Origin: Larix kaempferi
Lineage: Eukaryota; Streptophyta; Pinopsida; Pinales; Pinaceae
DNA: 64,000 nt
Assembly: GCA_027924585.1 (NCBI GenBank)
Contig: BSBM01000753.1
Location: 23,394,501 to 23,458,500, forward strand
Reading direction: 5' to 3'
The translations under genes and the position numbers were made by a program. The notes under the pieces were generated by a model. It was not told where the DNA came from. It worked only from the letters and a program-made list of their open reading frames with translations, and ran no database searches. Below, piece after piece: positions 9,511 to 21,099 of this stretch. How positions within the stretch are numbered: the stretch's first letter is position 1; each line of letters begins with the position of its first letter.

Positions 9511-12500
9511 ATGTCGTGCAATACATGTTGTAAAAAAACTCAGATGGATTTACTGAACAAAGACCCAAATTTTGGTATTTTCTTAGACACTAGTGATAAA
9601 ATCTCTAAAACCTATAAGATAGACTGGTCCAAAATCTACTCAATTTTTGATAATGATGACCTATGAGACATTCAGAATGACCAGCTGGTGTATGAGAAAA
9701 TTAGGGATTTCCAGCTTCATGCCATTGCTTCCAGACCCGCTATCTTGCCTTATACTGATGCGGTTAAATGGATTGTGGACCACGCTAACCCTAAATACCG
9801 GTCATTTAATGACAGTGCAGGGTCACAATTGGCTACCTTCCGCCCTGAGGTTTTCATCAGAGCTTATGCTCTTAAACCGTCTATGCAACCCCTTGATGCT
9901 GAGTTCATAGAATCCTCTAACACGAGGTACAATTTTAACGAAATGTTGAATTCATGGATGAATAAACCTAACAGTTTCATCCCTAGGGATGATAAATTGT
10001 ACCTGGTTTCCTGTTTTAGAGAACCTTATTCCCTATTGGCTGCCATGCTATGCAGACTGTATGATCTCCCAAACTGTTCTGTATTTAAAGCTAAGTGGGA
10101 TTCTGTAGCCCATCATGTTCTAACGACTGCTGAGTCATTCCCTTGGGAATATATCTTGTCTTTTGAACTCGAAAGAACGATTCAAGCATATTAGAAGGCA
10201 CCGGCTGTGAGGAAGCCACGTTTCTTCTTTTCATGTTTTGTCGTTGATATATTTTGTGCAGGATTCCAATATCCCAACATGGGATGGAATTGGAATCCAT
10301 CAGCTCCTCCTGTCATATTTACCATTCAGCATTATGGGAGAACAATTATATGCCTTTGATATATGACATTTGTGATCACTTCCTTGGAAGTATTTACTTC
10401 AAAATATTCAGAGAGAAGGCTCCTGCTTTCTCAATTGATGCCAGAACCTTCATTGACATAATTGGTGACTGGTATGTGTGTGAATCCTTCTCATATGTCA
10501 GAGTTTGGGGAAGCAGTACTGTACATCTGCTACCCAAGATAGTTCCTAAAATATTGGTCATTGAAGAGGTCTCCTATCAAACTGTTACCGATGGTGTGTA
10601 TTTAAAGCTATCTGGTCCTAAGAGGAAGGCGTGGCCTAAGTTCCCCTTGAACCTTGGGCCATTGGCCATCCCAACATCAACTTGGGCTATGGTGTTGGGT
10701 GACAAAATTGTTGCTTTAAAATTGGGTTATGCTGCCAAAAGAAGACATGATCCTAAAGGTTTTATGGATGCCCATTTCAAGCAAAACCACGTGAAGTGTG
10801 GATATGTTCATGAAGAAGTTCCTGATGACTCCATCTATTGTGGAGTAAATACCTTTTCTGAAGTCTTGACAAGGGCTAAGAGTAAATATGAACAGAACCA
10901 TATCATGCAGTATCAACATAAGCTTAAGACTAAGCTTTTGAGCTACAAAGCAATGGAACTAAATCTCATTGAGCAAGAAAGAAAGGATAGAGAGGAGAAA
11001 GAAGCTCATAAAGCAACTGCTCCACTAATGGTGACCTGCAGTGAAGGGGATAAAGGAAAAGGTCTCATGGAATATGCTCCAGAGGTAAATACTGTTGAAC
11101 AAATGAAGGTATTGATGCAAGCATCACAGCGATCAAAGAGGAAGTTAGCTTAGATGACTTCAATGCTGCACACTCAAGTAGTTGCAGTTGCTAAGCTTAC
11201 TGTTGATATTCAAGTGACTATTGCAGTTACTCAAACTTGTGATGATCAAGTGATGGCTGATACCAAGCCAGCCAAAAGGCATAAAACACAGACTTCTGCA
11301 TCTCAAATCCCTATCTTAAATATTATTGACAGTGATGTTGAAGATGAGGTATATTCTTCCGTGCCTATGATTGAGGAAGTAACTGAAACTTCACAACCAA
11401 TTACATATTTATTGAATGCTATTGAAGTGGATGATTCTGTCCCAGACCATTAGTTTCTTGAAACTACCCCTGCTGCTGACACCACAACCTCAGCACTTCT
11501 ACTTTCATATATTCAAATTCTTTCAACTTTGTCATCTGGGGAAACACCTTCATTCCCTATATCCCAAATTTTCCATACTCTAACTACCATCATTGCTCCA
11601 TTCCCATCTATCTCGGTTCCACTTCCTATTTTTCCATCTACTATTGCAGAGATCTAGTCTTCGACTGTCCCTCTGCAATCATCTCCATTCATTTTATCAC
11701 CACCAGCTACTGATGAGAAGACTCCAGTTCCTCCTTCTTCATTACCAGTTGATGATATCCAAGTTCCACTTTCTAAAGCCTTCACTTCAATTCCTTCCCC
11801 AACTTCTGTACCAACAGTTATTCAAAATATCCTTCCCACCCCAACTACTTTCCAAATAACTATGTCTATACCTGCTCCTACTACTACTCAGACATCTTCA
11901 TTGGTTTCAACAGTAAATGTGACTTCATCATTTAATAAAATGGTAGTTGAGTTTGAAGAAGACATTGTAGTCTCTCTTGGGGATTACTTCTACAGCAAAG
12001 CTTCCAAGGAAATTATAAGAAAAGGTAAGAAGAGAAGAAGGATCAAGGTGGATTGGAGGCATCTACTCCTAATAAAATAATTTGGACCAAGCATTCTAAT
12101 GACATACAACAAGAAGCATTGGATGCTGCTGCAGCCATGGGTGCATTTGCAAGTGCAAACTATGATTCAATGACAACACTGAATAGGGATATTGATTTAA
12201 AGAAAGAAGAGCTAAAGAAGCTTGAAGAGAAATTGGAAAAAACCAATGAAGAACATGAATATTATGTTACTGATCTCAAGAAGGTATTTGGAAATATGTT
12301 TGAAGATCTGCAGTTGAAAAATACCTCTCTCTAGGTTAAATTACATGATGCAGAAGTTGTAAATGCTGCCAATACACAAAGGATAGATGTGCTAGAAAAA
12401 CAATGTGAGGATGCAACTGCAAGTGCAGCCTCCTCTGCATTCTTTGGGTTTTCCAAGCTGGACTTTAAGGATTTGGCCATTCAGGTCAATGATGAACACT

Positions 12501-13150
12501 GTAAGCTGCTATCTGAATTGTTTCACACCTTGAATTATATCCAAGAGACTCACATTGTTTTTGGGAAGATGTATGTTACTCTTGATCAGCAGGTAGGTAA
12601 AAGACAGCAAGCCTTTATGGCCAATGAAGATATTGTGTAATGGCAGAGGTACATTGAGGAGAGACCTGAGAATATTCCTACTCTCACTAGTTTCCAACTA
12701 AAGAAAATAAGAACTGTGTTGCGTGCTTGGGATGATCTAAATGATATGGTTGGAGATACTATCCAAAAAGCACAAGGTGTTTGTGGAAGGAGATGGTATG
12801 TTGTGGATAGCATCACGGAGAAGTTGTAGTTCCCTACCATGGGCCTCACTGAAATCTCTTGTCCACCAAAGTTGATGCTAGAACAGGTTGAATGTCGATG
12901 CGAGGAAGCTAAAGAGAAGATCCAACACATCGAGCATATCAAGATTGATGGCATGGATCAGTTAATCAAGAAGCCTATTTCCATTGAGGCAATGATCCAC
13001 ATTTTTATTGGTATTTGGCATAATTTGGCTGAAAATGAGCTAGAAAATTTTACGTGTGATGCCCAGCTAAGGCTTGAGTCGATCAATTATCCAAATATAG
13101 ATGAATTGTTAGAAATTGCAGCCATGTGGCAAGATTTTCTTGGCCATTAG
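9511..13150 (+). pseudogene. Large repeat-encoded ORF relic, unknown function (globular + coiled coil)
   Basis: I chose ATG 9511 (MSCNTCCKKTQMDLL) as the first Met of the extended frame. About 1,210 codons are readable with two frameshifts (about 10300-10340 and 12040-12075). In-frame stops are at 9664, 10192, 11151, 11451, about 11656, 12332, 12638 and about 12827; the final stop is 13148. N-terminal ~550 codons: a globular region with GWNWNPSAPP, YDICDHFLGSIYFKIF, IGDWYVCESFSYVRVWG and HLLPKIVPKILVIEE. Next come a Glu/Lys-rich helix, a basic cluster PAKRHKTQ, a Pro/Ser/Thr-rich linker (about 11460-11930), a coiled coil (DLKKEELKKLEEKLEK, about 12195) and a charged helical C-terminus. There is no zinc knuckle, protease or polymerase motif. 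From memory, similar hypothetical proteins occur in conifer genomes. The repeats on both sides suggest it is the gene of a non-autonomous element, possibly gag-like. Confidence 0.65.
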
Positions 13151-13510
13151 CCTAGTTCGATTTTTGAAATCCCTATTTTTTGGGGGAATTTATCCTTTGT
13201 AACAAAATTGTAATTATTATTTAAAGGGAAGTTCTCTCGTAGGCTAGGGATGATAGAATTTGGAGGAGAAAATCAGCAGAAGAGAATGGGAATAATCTGG
13301 TTAATGCAGGGCTTGTAATTTCTTGCAAACTTTCAGTAATATAGTTATGTTATTCTCTTGCATACTCTTTTGTCTATTAATCAAATTTCTTTGATCAATA
13401 TTGATTTTCACTTTCAGGTTGTTTATCAATACTATTTAATCTTTTGCAATCTATTATTACATTGATCTATAGTTTTGATTTTTCTCTGCTTATGATATGT
13501 CTATCCTTAA
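13151..13510 (+). repeat. Repeat-family segment A, copy 2
   Basis: This directly follows the stop of the large ORF and matches 7150-7500, including the TATTTAAAGGG box (about 13216-13226). A pyrimidine/purine junction TTTTTTGGGGGAA at about 13178 looks like a polypurine tract before a terminal repeat, but no matching TG…CA pair could be fixed. Confidence 0.65.
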
Positions 13511-13860
13511 TTTTTTAAAAGAATTAATTCAATTAAAACTTTTAGCTATTTCTGAAAATGGTTTTTACAGAAAATTATAACGAAGTTTCTATTTACCTGA
13601 TCTATAGTGTATCAGCTTTAAACTTCGTTAAGGAAATTCTACTCAGCAACTCAACCATAAATTCCTTACACCATCTTCATCTCCAACTACTTCTCATTTC
13701 TCCACAAACTGCAAGCTATACTTCTCATTTGGACCCCCGCTGATATAATATCAACGTTGCTGGTTCAGAAAAAGCAGGAACTTAAAATAGCCCCCAAACT
13801 TTAAATGCTACTATTAATATCCTTAATATTCATTTAAACAATCTCTAAGCTAATTTTAAA
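13511..13860. other. Unassigned 350 bp inside copy 2
   Basis: This stretch takes the place of segment B between segments A and C and has no counterpart in the other copies. I see no gene in it; the short plus-strand frame at 13558-13743 has no recognisable features. Confidence 0.4.
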
Positions 13861-14525
13861 AATCAAATATGACACGTGTCACAATATAAGCATTCCACAT
13901 GTCGCAAAATTTATAGAAGTTTTGCTTCAAAAACTTTGCTGGCAAGTAGAAATATTCTCAGAGAAAGAGCGACTGCTCTTTCTCTAAGGTGTTCTATTTT
14001 TACAATTCCCTCGTAGATGAAAGGTCGGGTGACCCTTCTTAATCCTAATATTATTTTCATAATAGTTCGACACTACAAGAAGCATCGGTCGATCCTTCTT
14101 GTATTATTGATTATAGCTATAGCTTTATTGATGGATAAAGGTTTTGACAATTAAATACAAAAAGAAGGGGTGGCCGGTCTTGTCGTAAAACGAAAGTCTG
14201 GATAAACCAATTTTTTATGATATAACTTCCAAGGTGTTCTATTTTTACAATTCCCTCGTAATTGACACTGTAAGAAAGGTCGGTCAACCCTTCTTATTAC
14301 CAATATTCTTTTCTTAATATTTCGATACTGCAAGAAGGGTCACTCGATCCTTCTTGTGTTCTCCATTATGGATATAGTTGAATTGTTGGATAAAGGTTTT
14401 CATAATTAACTACGAAAAGAAGGGGTGGGCGATCCTTCTTGTAAAAAAATGAAATTCGGGACAAACTATTTTTATATGTTATAAGTTCCAAGGTGTTCTA
14501 TTTTAACAATTCCCTTGAAATTGAA
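13860..14525 (+). repeat. Repeat-family segment C, copy 2
   Basis: It contains G-box remnants (GACACGTGTCAC about 13870), then about 2.5 units of the ~240-bp repeat with GGGTCGG/CGATCC dyads and ACTACGAAAAGAAGGGG at about 14410. It ends abruptly near 14530; segment D is missing here. Confidence 0.75.
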
Positions 14526-14668
14526 GGGTCCACCGAGTCTGGGATGGATGGGGAATGGTAATTTAAGTGAGTGGAAACTATGTTGATGGATTGAATGGGA
14601 TGGGAGTCTGGGATGGACGGAGAATGGTAATTATTATAGTATGGTGAGATCATGGTGGTCATAGATTT

Positions 14669-17600
14669 TGTCACAACCCCAAAATTTTCGTAAAAATTTT
14701 AGAAATTTTCTTAGTGGTTTAATTGCCCATAAATGCTATGTGGAAGTATATAGTTTAACATTTTAAATTTACTGTTTTAAAACAAAATACGACAATCAAG
14801 TAATTCACATTCTATCAGTAATTATTTAGTTGTCTCAACGTTAATTATCACAACACTTTAGGAAATTCAGCTGTATTCATAACTCTAAAATTTAAATATG
14901 TAATACAACCTATTTTATGAAACCTCTTTATCACCCTTTGGACGGTTATATGAGTAAGTGGACAATTTATACTTGATCAATTATTTCCCATAGTCCTGAA
15001 ATTAATAGCAACTAACACATTCATCAGTGTTAACATACAAAGATTTATAACTTGATTTTACTCATCAAGTGAGTTTCTAATGACTCATATGGGACACATC
15101 CAAGGAATGCATTATTATATATAAATAATCAACATATCAATACATGAACACATAACTCGCAAGGTACACATAAAAACATTTGATTTCAACACAAGTACAC
15201 ACATATGCAAATTCAAGTCATACACAGGAGACCAAAAGTAACATGGTTCACCCGTACACGGGCTAGTCCACAAAAGTGTGTGCATCTTTATTTATTCTGA
15301 GAACATAGTGTTTACAAGATGCAACTTTAGTTGTTGCCATAGTAATCCCTTGCGGAGTTATTTAAGCTAACCCAACAAACGTTTTTAGGGTTAAACATTT
15401 GATAGATAGCTAACAGATATTTGTAAATAGCAAGAGCTTACTCACTCTGATCAAGATAAATAAATGAACCGTGATTGTACTTTTACTCGCGGTCCATAAC
15501 CGGAATAAAACTTATCATTTAGACAGCGATCCGAGCATGAAATGCTGGCAGAAATCGAACTAAGATTAAGACAAGGCGTATGTAGTCATTTCATAATAAA
15601 AGAAATTTAGATTATATAACGTAAGTATTGTCAACCCTAATATATCTGAGCAAAGATTTAACATCAAGTCATCTTGTATGTAGTACGAAGGCTTAGTTCT
15701 TAGGGATAGCATGGAAATGTATGATGGTTACGATCTTACCCAGAACTATGGTTCTACCGATAGCATCATGGATGGCAAGGAGATTGAATATATATCATGG
15801 TACAACCATAACTATCAAGCAAGTGTACCGACCTAAGAATAGATCACCCAGACTTGTGAAATAGGTTTATGATAATCATTCTAAACAACAAAAACAAGCA
15901 TAATACAATATCATAAGGTACATATAAATATATCACCATAAATCTGATTATTGGACAACCTAACGACCTCAGTCCATGCGGTGATCTCGCCAACGGAGCG
16001 CTACTGGATTGTACAGAAATCAAGAATTAACTATGCAGGAGTATTTAAAGGAAAGTATCTTGATCTATGTTGCACCCAGAGACATTCACTAAACATGTGT
16101 CGAAACTGATCGCGGAGATCAAGCTTTTAACTAAACATAAGTCATTAAAGGAAAAAAAATACGATCTCTATTGTGCACATGGATCTTCACTAATGCTGGG
16201 CGCAAATCTGATCGCAGCGATCCAGATTTCAAACAACACCATATATTTAAAAGAAAAAAAAACAATGCTTTCTCTAATGCACAGGGATCTTCTCGAGTGC
16301 TGGGCGTAAATCTAACAATTCTAAATATTCATCATCAAAATAATGCTAGGTTCATTAATTAATCAAAAGCTGAGCATATGATTGAACTCCACACTAAAAA
16401 TTCTACGGAGATCTCACTACGTCCGCCCTATTCATTTCTGAGCAGAATTCGGCTCCATCTAAATGGGGTGTAGAGAAATGCATTTCCTAAGTTGATTTTG
16501 ACAAATAGCAATGTACCAAACTAATCTTAATCACCTGAGCACACTAGGATCCCTAGGATTCTAAATGACATAAGAGTGGAAAACAGAACGATTTCATTTG
16601 CAGCATGTAACATTGAACCTCAATCGGGTAAAAGAAATGGTCCAATGCGACATAAGATTTGTAAAACCAACGACAGAGATATCTATGTATTTAAACAATT
16701 CATACAGGATTCACATACCTGCAAAAGACAACTAATAGTCTTGCTACCAATGCTGGAGGTAACCACAGATGCGATGAGACTGTTACAGCTACCAACGCTT
16801 GAAGTAACCGCAACTTCATTGAAGGGTATATACGTGATCAGTCCGAGTATCCCCTGGTATGGGGAAATCTCCCTCCTAAGTTAACAAGAGATTACTTCAT
16901 CTCATGACGGTTGAATTGCGCCTTCTTCGTGGAAATCCCTGCATCTACCAAGGATTCTGTACTGAGTTCCATCATGGAGAAGACCCCCCCGAATATCCAG
17001 TCTCGTTCCTTTATTTAACCTTAAGCTACCACCATCTTCCCACCGATCGTGTCATGATGGCTACCGGTGCCGAGTTTTTAATGACAGTCATGGGGTAACC
17101 TCCTTTGAAATAAATGGGGACAAGTGGCAGCCGTTTGGTGAGAAAGGTTTAGAGGAACAAAATGGCATTTGCCATCTAGCAGAATATGGCATTCTATGCT
17201 AACAAAAGGGCACATTAACATGAAGGTGGTGCTCTCCATCATGCAGACAATAACCCTAAAATTCGGGATGGACTCAACAGTCCTTGGTCAGAGAATTAAT
17301 TACATTACTGAGCTTGGTGCGCCATTCTTCTCATTCTCTAATAAACACAAATAATAGCCATACTCTTCCTAAGGCGACACCTCACTCCATGTGATGGAGA
17401 CAACTTGTAAGGACCTCTCCTTGGTTTGCTCCTCCACCTTCTTGACTAACCCTAGCTTACCTGGAAGTATGACAATTTCGAAAATGGATAACTTTTGTTT
17501 GTATTATTATATATGTATTTGCCACCATAAATCAAATTCTTAGTAGTATGCATATCTTATGCATTAAATCTTTCTTTTCCAAAGTTCATTTTTCCTAAAG

Positions 17601-18263
17601 GGGTTCATTGCCCTTATTACCTCATAACACAAGTGGCAAAAACAATTGAATATTTACTTCGTCTAATAATATTTTTATATTTGATAATTTAATAAGGGAA
17701 ATCATTGATATTTGTTAACCACATTTGAAAAATGTATACATGTATAATATATTACCCTCATTTTATTTGTACTTTGATTTGTCTTATTTTTAGGCTTTCT
17801 CTCATATAATATCTTTATTTATATATCTATATAGTTTCATTCTTTCATAATCACCTATATAAATATAATGAGCTCTTTTGTTTTAAATAGATATATATAT
17901 AACTACCATAATATACATATTTGTTCCTTTTTATAAAGAAATGGGAAATAATACTATCTTTAATATAGTCACTAGATACTATCTTAGAATAGTATGTTAA
18001 TGCATAGGCTTATTTGAAGCCATAGAATTTTACTATTTGAATTAGTAAATAATCATCTTCTTAACTTAGTGGATTTAGTTGTCCTGATAATTAGTCGTGT
18101 CGTCTCGAAGTTTCCTAAGTTATTAATAACTTTTGCGAATATAACAGTAGTTTCATGGTCCACTGGTGGGGCCTTGGCCTTGAGCTCCTCACCATGGCCA
18201 TTTACAGAATTATTAAAATTACAAGAATAACAACAATAGGGGTCGAATTTGAGGGATGTTACA
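14669..18263. mobile_element. Putative solo LTR of a Ty3/Gypsy element
   Basis: It begins TGTCACAACCCC and ends GGGATGTTACA, the usual terminal words of long plant Gypsy (Tekay/Del-like) LTRs, with near-inverted ends TGTCACA/TGTTACA. The flanking pentamers gattt (14664-14668) and gatat (18264-18268) match at 4 of 5 positions. No gag or pol is visible inside, hence solo LTR of about 3.6 kb. A smaller duplication of about 100 bp lies at 16160-16315 (core GCTGGGCG(C/T)AAATCT). The short frames inside have no recognisable domains. Confidence 0.5.
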
Positions 18264-18815
18264 GATATCATCTGTAGCGACTACAGATTTTACTGGAGTA
18301 ATCGTACACGTATCACTCCAATCGATTCCTTTAAAATCCAATGGCCAACATGCCTGCTGCCAGTGCTTTAAATGGCCTACAGCAGGCATAATAATATTCG
18401 CCGTAAGTTTCATCCTATGTGAATCAAGTATACCATGTATTAAATTGTGCAATTACTTCCCATGATTTTTTTTAAGAAACAAAATTGTTTATGTGAATCA
18501 AGTATACCATATATTAACCCTAGATGCGGGCGTCACCATTATATAAGGGGCCATGTGCCAGACATGAGGAGGGCACGTGGGGCAGGATCCTCGACTCAGG
18601 CTCCCGTAACATGACACGCGTGCCCCATGCAATAAACCACCTCCATTGCTTCCACTTGCCTTCCCTAACATGTGCGGCTTTATGGCTCCTTCTCGATCCT
18701 CCATTCGCAGAATTCACACTTTTAAGGTTGATTTGAAATTCACACTTTCCTTTGAAATTTTCTTGAATTTTTGAGTGTTTTTGTGAGTTGTGGAAAGCAC
18801 TAAGTTTTTCCAAAA
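18264..18815. other. Unique spacer with a 10-bp inverted repeat
   Basis: No gene is seen. ATGCCTGCTG at about 18350 and CAGCAGGCAT at about 18381 form a perfect 10-bp inverted repeat with a ~21-nt loop. GTGAATCAAGTATACCAT occurs twice (18419 and 18493). ATTATATAAGGGG at about 18538 is TATA-like. Confidence 0.45.
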
Positions 18816-18819
18816 GTTA

Positions 18820-19240
18820 GGTTCTTTCCGCAACCTGCAATCTGCAATCCTCAATGCAGATTGCGGAATCTTGGTTTTCGGTTATGAAACATTTTCTTTC
18901 CGCAACCCGCAATCCTCAATGCGGATTGTGGATGCAGAAATATTTTTCAATAATTTTACAACCGCAACCCGCAATAGCGGATTGCAGGAAGAGTCTTAAA
19001 ATAGTTTTGCACTTTGCATTTCCGCAACCTACAATTTGGACTATGGCTTGCGGAAAGAATGTATATATTTATGAAATCAAATCCCGTAACCCTTCTTTTC
19101 CTTCCCGCATGTTTAAGTTTTAATCGTCGATTTTTGTTGATCCTGCGGATGAGATTACACTGGGTGATATAAATTAAGTTTAGCTTGTCCATTTTCCCAT
19201 CTTCCATTTTTAAAAATTGCAATTAGGCTCCTAACTGCGA
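18820..19240 (+). repeat. Repeat-family segment D, copy 3
   Basis: CCGCAACC(C/T)GCAAT…GCGGATTG dyads recur at about 18828, 18900, 18962 and 19022. These are followed by CCTTCTTTTC/TTCCCGCATGTTTAAG, matching 8568-8600, and GATGAGATTACA, matching 8630. Segment C of the same copy lies downstream at 19985, the reverse of the order in copy 1, as expected if an internal part was deleted between two terminal units. Confidence 0.75.
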
Positions 19241-19329
19241 TTTTCACCTTCGGCCAAATTTGAAGTCATAGTCATTCATCCGACTGGAGACTAATCCATA
19301 ATGATAAGTTGTTTAGATTTGATATAATT

Positions 19330-19660
19330 AAAATTGTACTCCATCTTAATCCAAATTTTGTTCGCGCATACTATATATTATTTCATTACAGATGTGATAA
19401 TTGCATCTCTCAGACCCAAAGGTTTTAATCATGACAATTCATTACAGTTTATCATTATGGGATCTTTGTTGCTCTTCTTAAACACAAAGACCAGTATGTG
19501 CAATTTGTTAGTCGTCATATTCCATAGAAAAAGTCTTGTTATTCAATTTCCAGAGATTTCCTCCTAACAATTACATACTGTGAACAACATGCAGAAAGAA
19601 CTTAATAAATTCATAAATTCATACATACTATTTATGCAAATGACTAACATAAATTAATAA
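19330..19660 (+). repeat. Copy 3 segment homologous to window start
   Basis: 19497-19570 matches 27-90 (TTGTTAGTCGTCATATTCCA). The following DNA joins straight to segment B, so the coding remnant and segment A present in copy 1 are missing here. I see no gene. Confidence 0.6.
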
Positions 19661-19985
19661 ATGCATGTTAATTTTTCAATTTGCATTCTAGCTACAGGGT
19701 AATCTTACATGTGCCTAATCCTTAAAACTACTTTAGTTAATTTTCATTTCCTGATTGTGTTGTAGTTAAAACCACATTAGTAACCTTGCTATACTCAATG
19801 TGCCAAATCAAATAAAAATTAGTAACCCCGCTATACTCAATGTGCGAAATCAAATAAAAATTAGTAACCTCGCTATACTCAATGTGCCAAATCAAATAAA
19901 AATTAGTAAACTCGCTATACTCAATGTGCCAAATCAAATAAAAATTAGTAACCTCACTATACTCAATGTGCAAAATCAAATATGC
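19660..19985 (+). repeat. Repeat-family segment B, copy 3 (five 44-bp units)
   Basis: Five tandem units of CTCGCTATACTCAATGTGCC + AAATCAAATAAAAATTAGTAA between about 19780 and 19985. The long open frames on both strands here are an artefact of a repeat unit without stops and should not be taken as a gene. Confidence 0.85.
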
Positions 19986-20660
19986 CACGTGTCACAATAT
20001 GATCATTCCACGTGTCACCCTAGGATACTAGATATCAATATTTTAACAACAAAATTTATAGACGTTTTGCTTTAAAGACTTTGCTGGGAAGTGGAAATAT
20101 TCTCAGAGAAAGAGAGGCTATTCTTTCTCCAAGGTGTTCTTTTGTTACAAGTCCCTCCTGAATGAAGGGTCGGTCGACCTTTCTTATTCCAAATATTCTT
20201 TGCACAATAGTTCAACACTGCAATAAGGGTCGGCCAATCCTTCTTGTGTTCTCCATTATAGCTATAGTTGAGTTGATGGATAAAGGTTTTGACAATTAAC
20301 TACGAAAAGAAGGGGCCGCTGATCCTTCTTGTCTTAAAATGAAAGTCGGGAAAAACCATTTTTATATGATATACCTTCCAAGGTGTTCTATTTTTACAAT
20401 TCCCTCCTAAATGAAGGGTCAGTCGACCCTTCTTATTTACAATGTTATTTTCATAATAGTTTGACCCTACAAGAAGGATCGGTCAACCCTTCTTATTCCC
20501 AACATTCTTTTCATAATATTTTGACACTGCACGAAGGGTCAGTCGATCCTTCTTGCGTTCTCCATTATGGATATAGCTTAATTGTTGGATAAAGGTGTTC
20601 ACAAATAACTACAAAAAGAAGGGGTGGCCGATCCTTCCTGCAGGAAAACAGAAGTCGGGA
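19985..20660 (+). repeat. Repeat-family segment C, copy 3
   Basis: It opens with CCACGTGTCACAATATGATC and a second CCACGTGTCACC, as in copy 1. It then holds about 2.5 units with GGGTCGGTCGACC and GGATCGGTCAACCC dyads and ACTACGAAAAGAAGGGGCC. It ends near 20660. Confidence 0.8.
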
Positions 20661-20799
20661 CAAATTGTTTATGTTATAACTTAGCCGATTGACTTGTTAT
20701 TCAAACAATGACTGTATATTTTAGACATTGAAATTTTCGCCTTAAAATTTTGAACATTTACAAATGCAAATTGCAATTTTCAAATAAAAAATTGCATTT

Positions 20800-21000
20800 G
20801 TTAATTTGAAATTCACACTTTTCAAATCATAAATTGCATTTTTTTATTTTAAATTCACACTTTTCAAATCAAAATTTGCATTTTCTGATTTAAAATTCAC
20901 ACATTTCAAATAAAAATTTGCATTTTTTTATTTAAAATTCACACTTTTCAAATCAAAATTTGCATTTTCCGATTTGAAATTCACACTTTTTGAATTGAAA
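20800..21000. repeat. AT-rich tandem repeat, ~60-bp unit
   Basis: Four degenerate units of AAATTCACACTTTTCAAATC followed by AAAATTTGCATTTT. Shorter derivatives continue to about 21090. No coding sequence. Confidence 0.75.
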
Positions 21001-21099
21001 TTCATAGTTTTATAACATAAAACTACAATTTTAAGGTTCATAAGTAGTCAAAAAACACACTATTCGAATAGAAAAACACACTTTTCAAATCCAATATTG

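Noticed and set aside
11593-11859. 88-codon Leu/Phe-rich frame that could pass for a membrane protein
   Set aside because: It is the +1 frame of the Pro/Ser/Thr-rich linker of the large ORF; the main frame runs through on both sides.
16067-16362. Two overlapping frames with a repeated motif
   Set aside because: They come from a ~100-bp local duplication inside the putative solo LTR; no domain or start context.
19737-20075. Overlapping open frames on both strands with a repetitive protein
   Set aside because: They are produced by the 44-bp tandem repeat lacking stops; the unit number differs between copies and no start context or domain supports a gene.
20700-21090. Possible satellite with a centromere-like period
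   Set aside because: Only about four degenerate ~60-bp units; far too short and local for a centromeric array.
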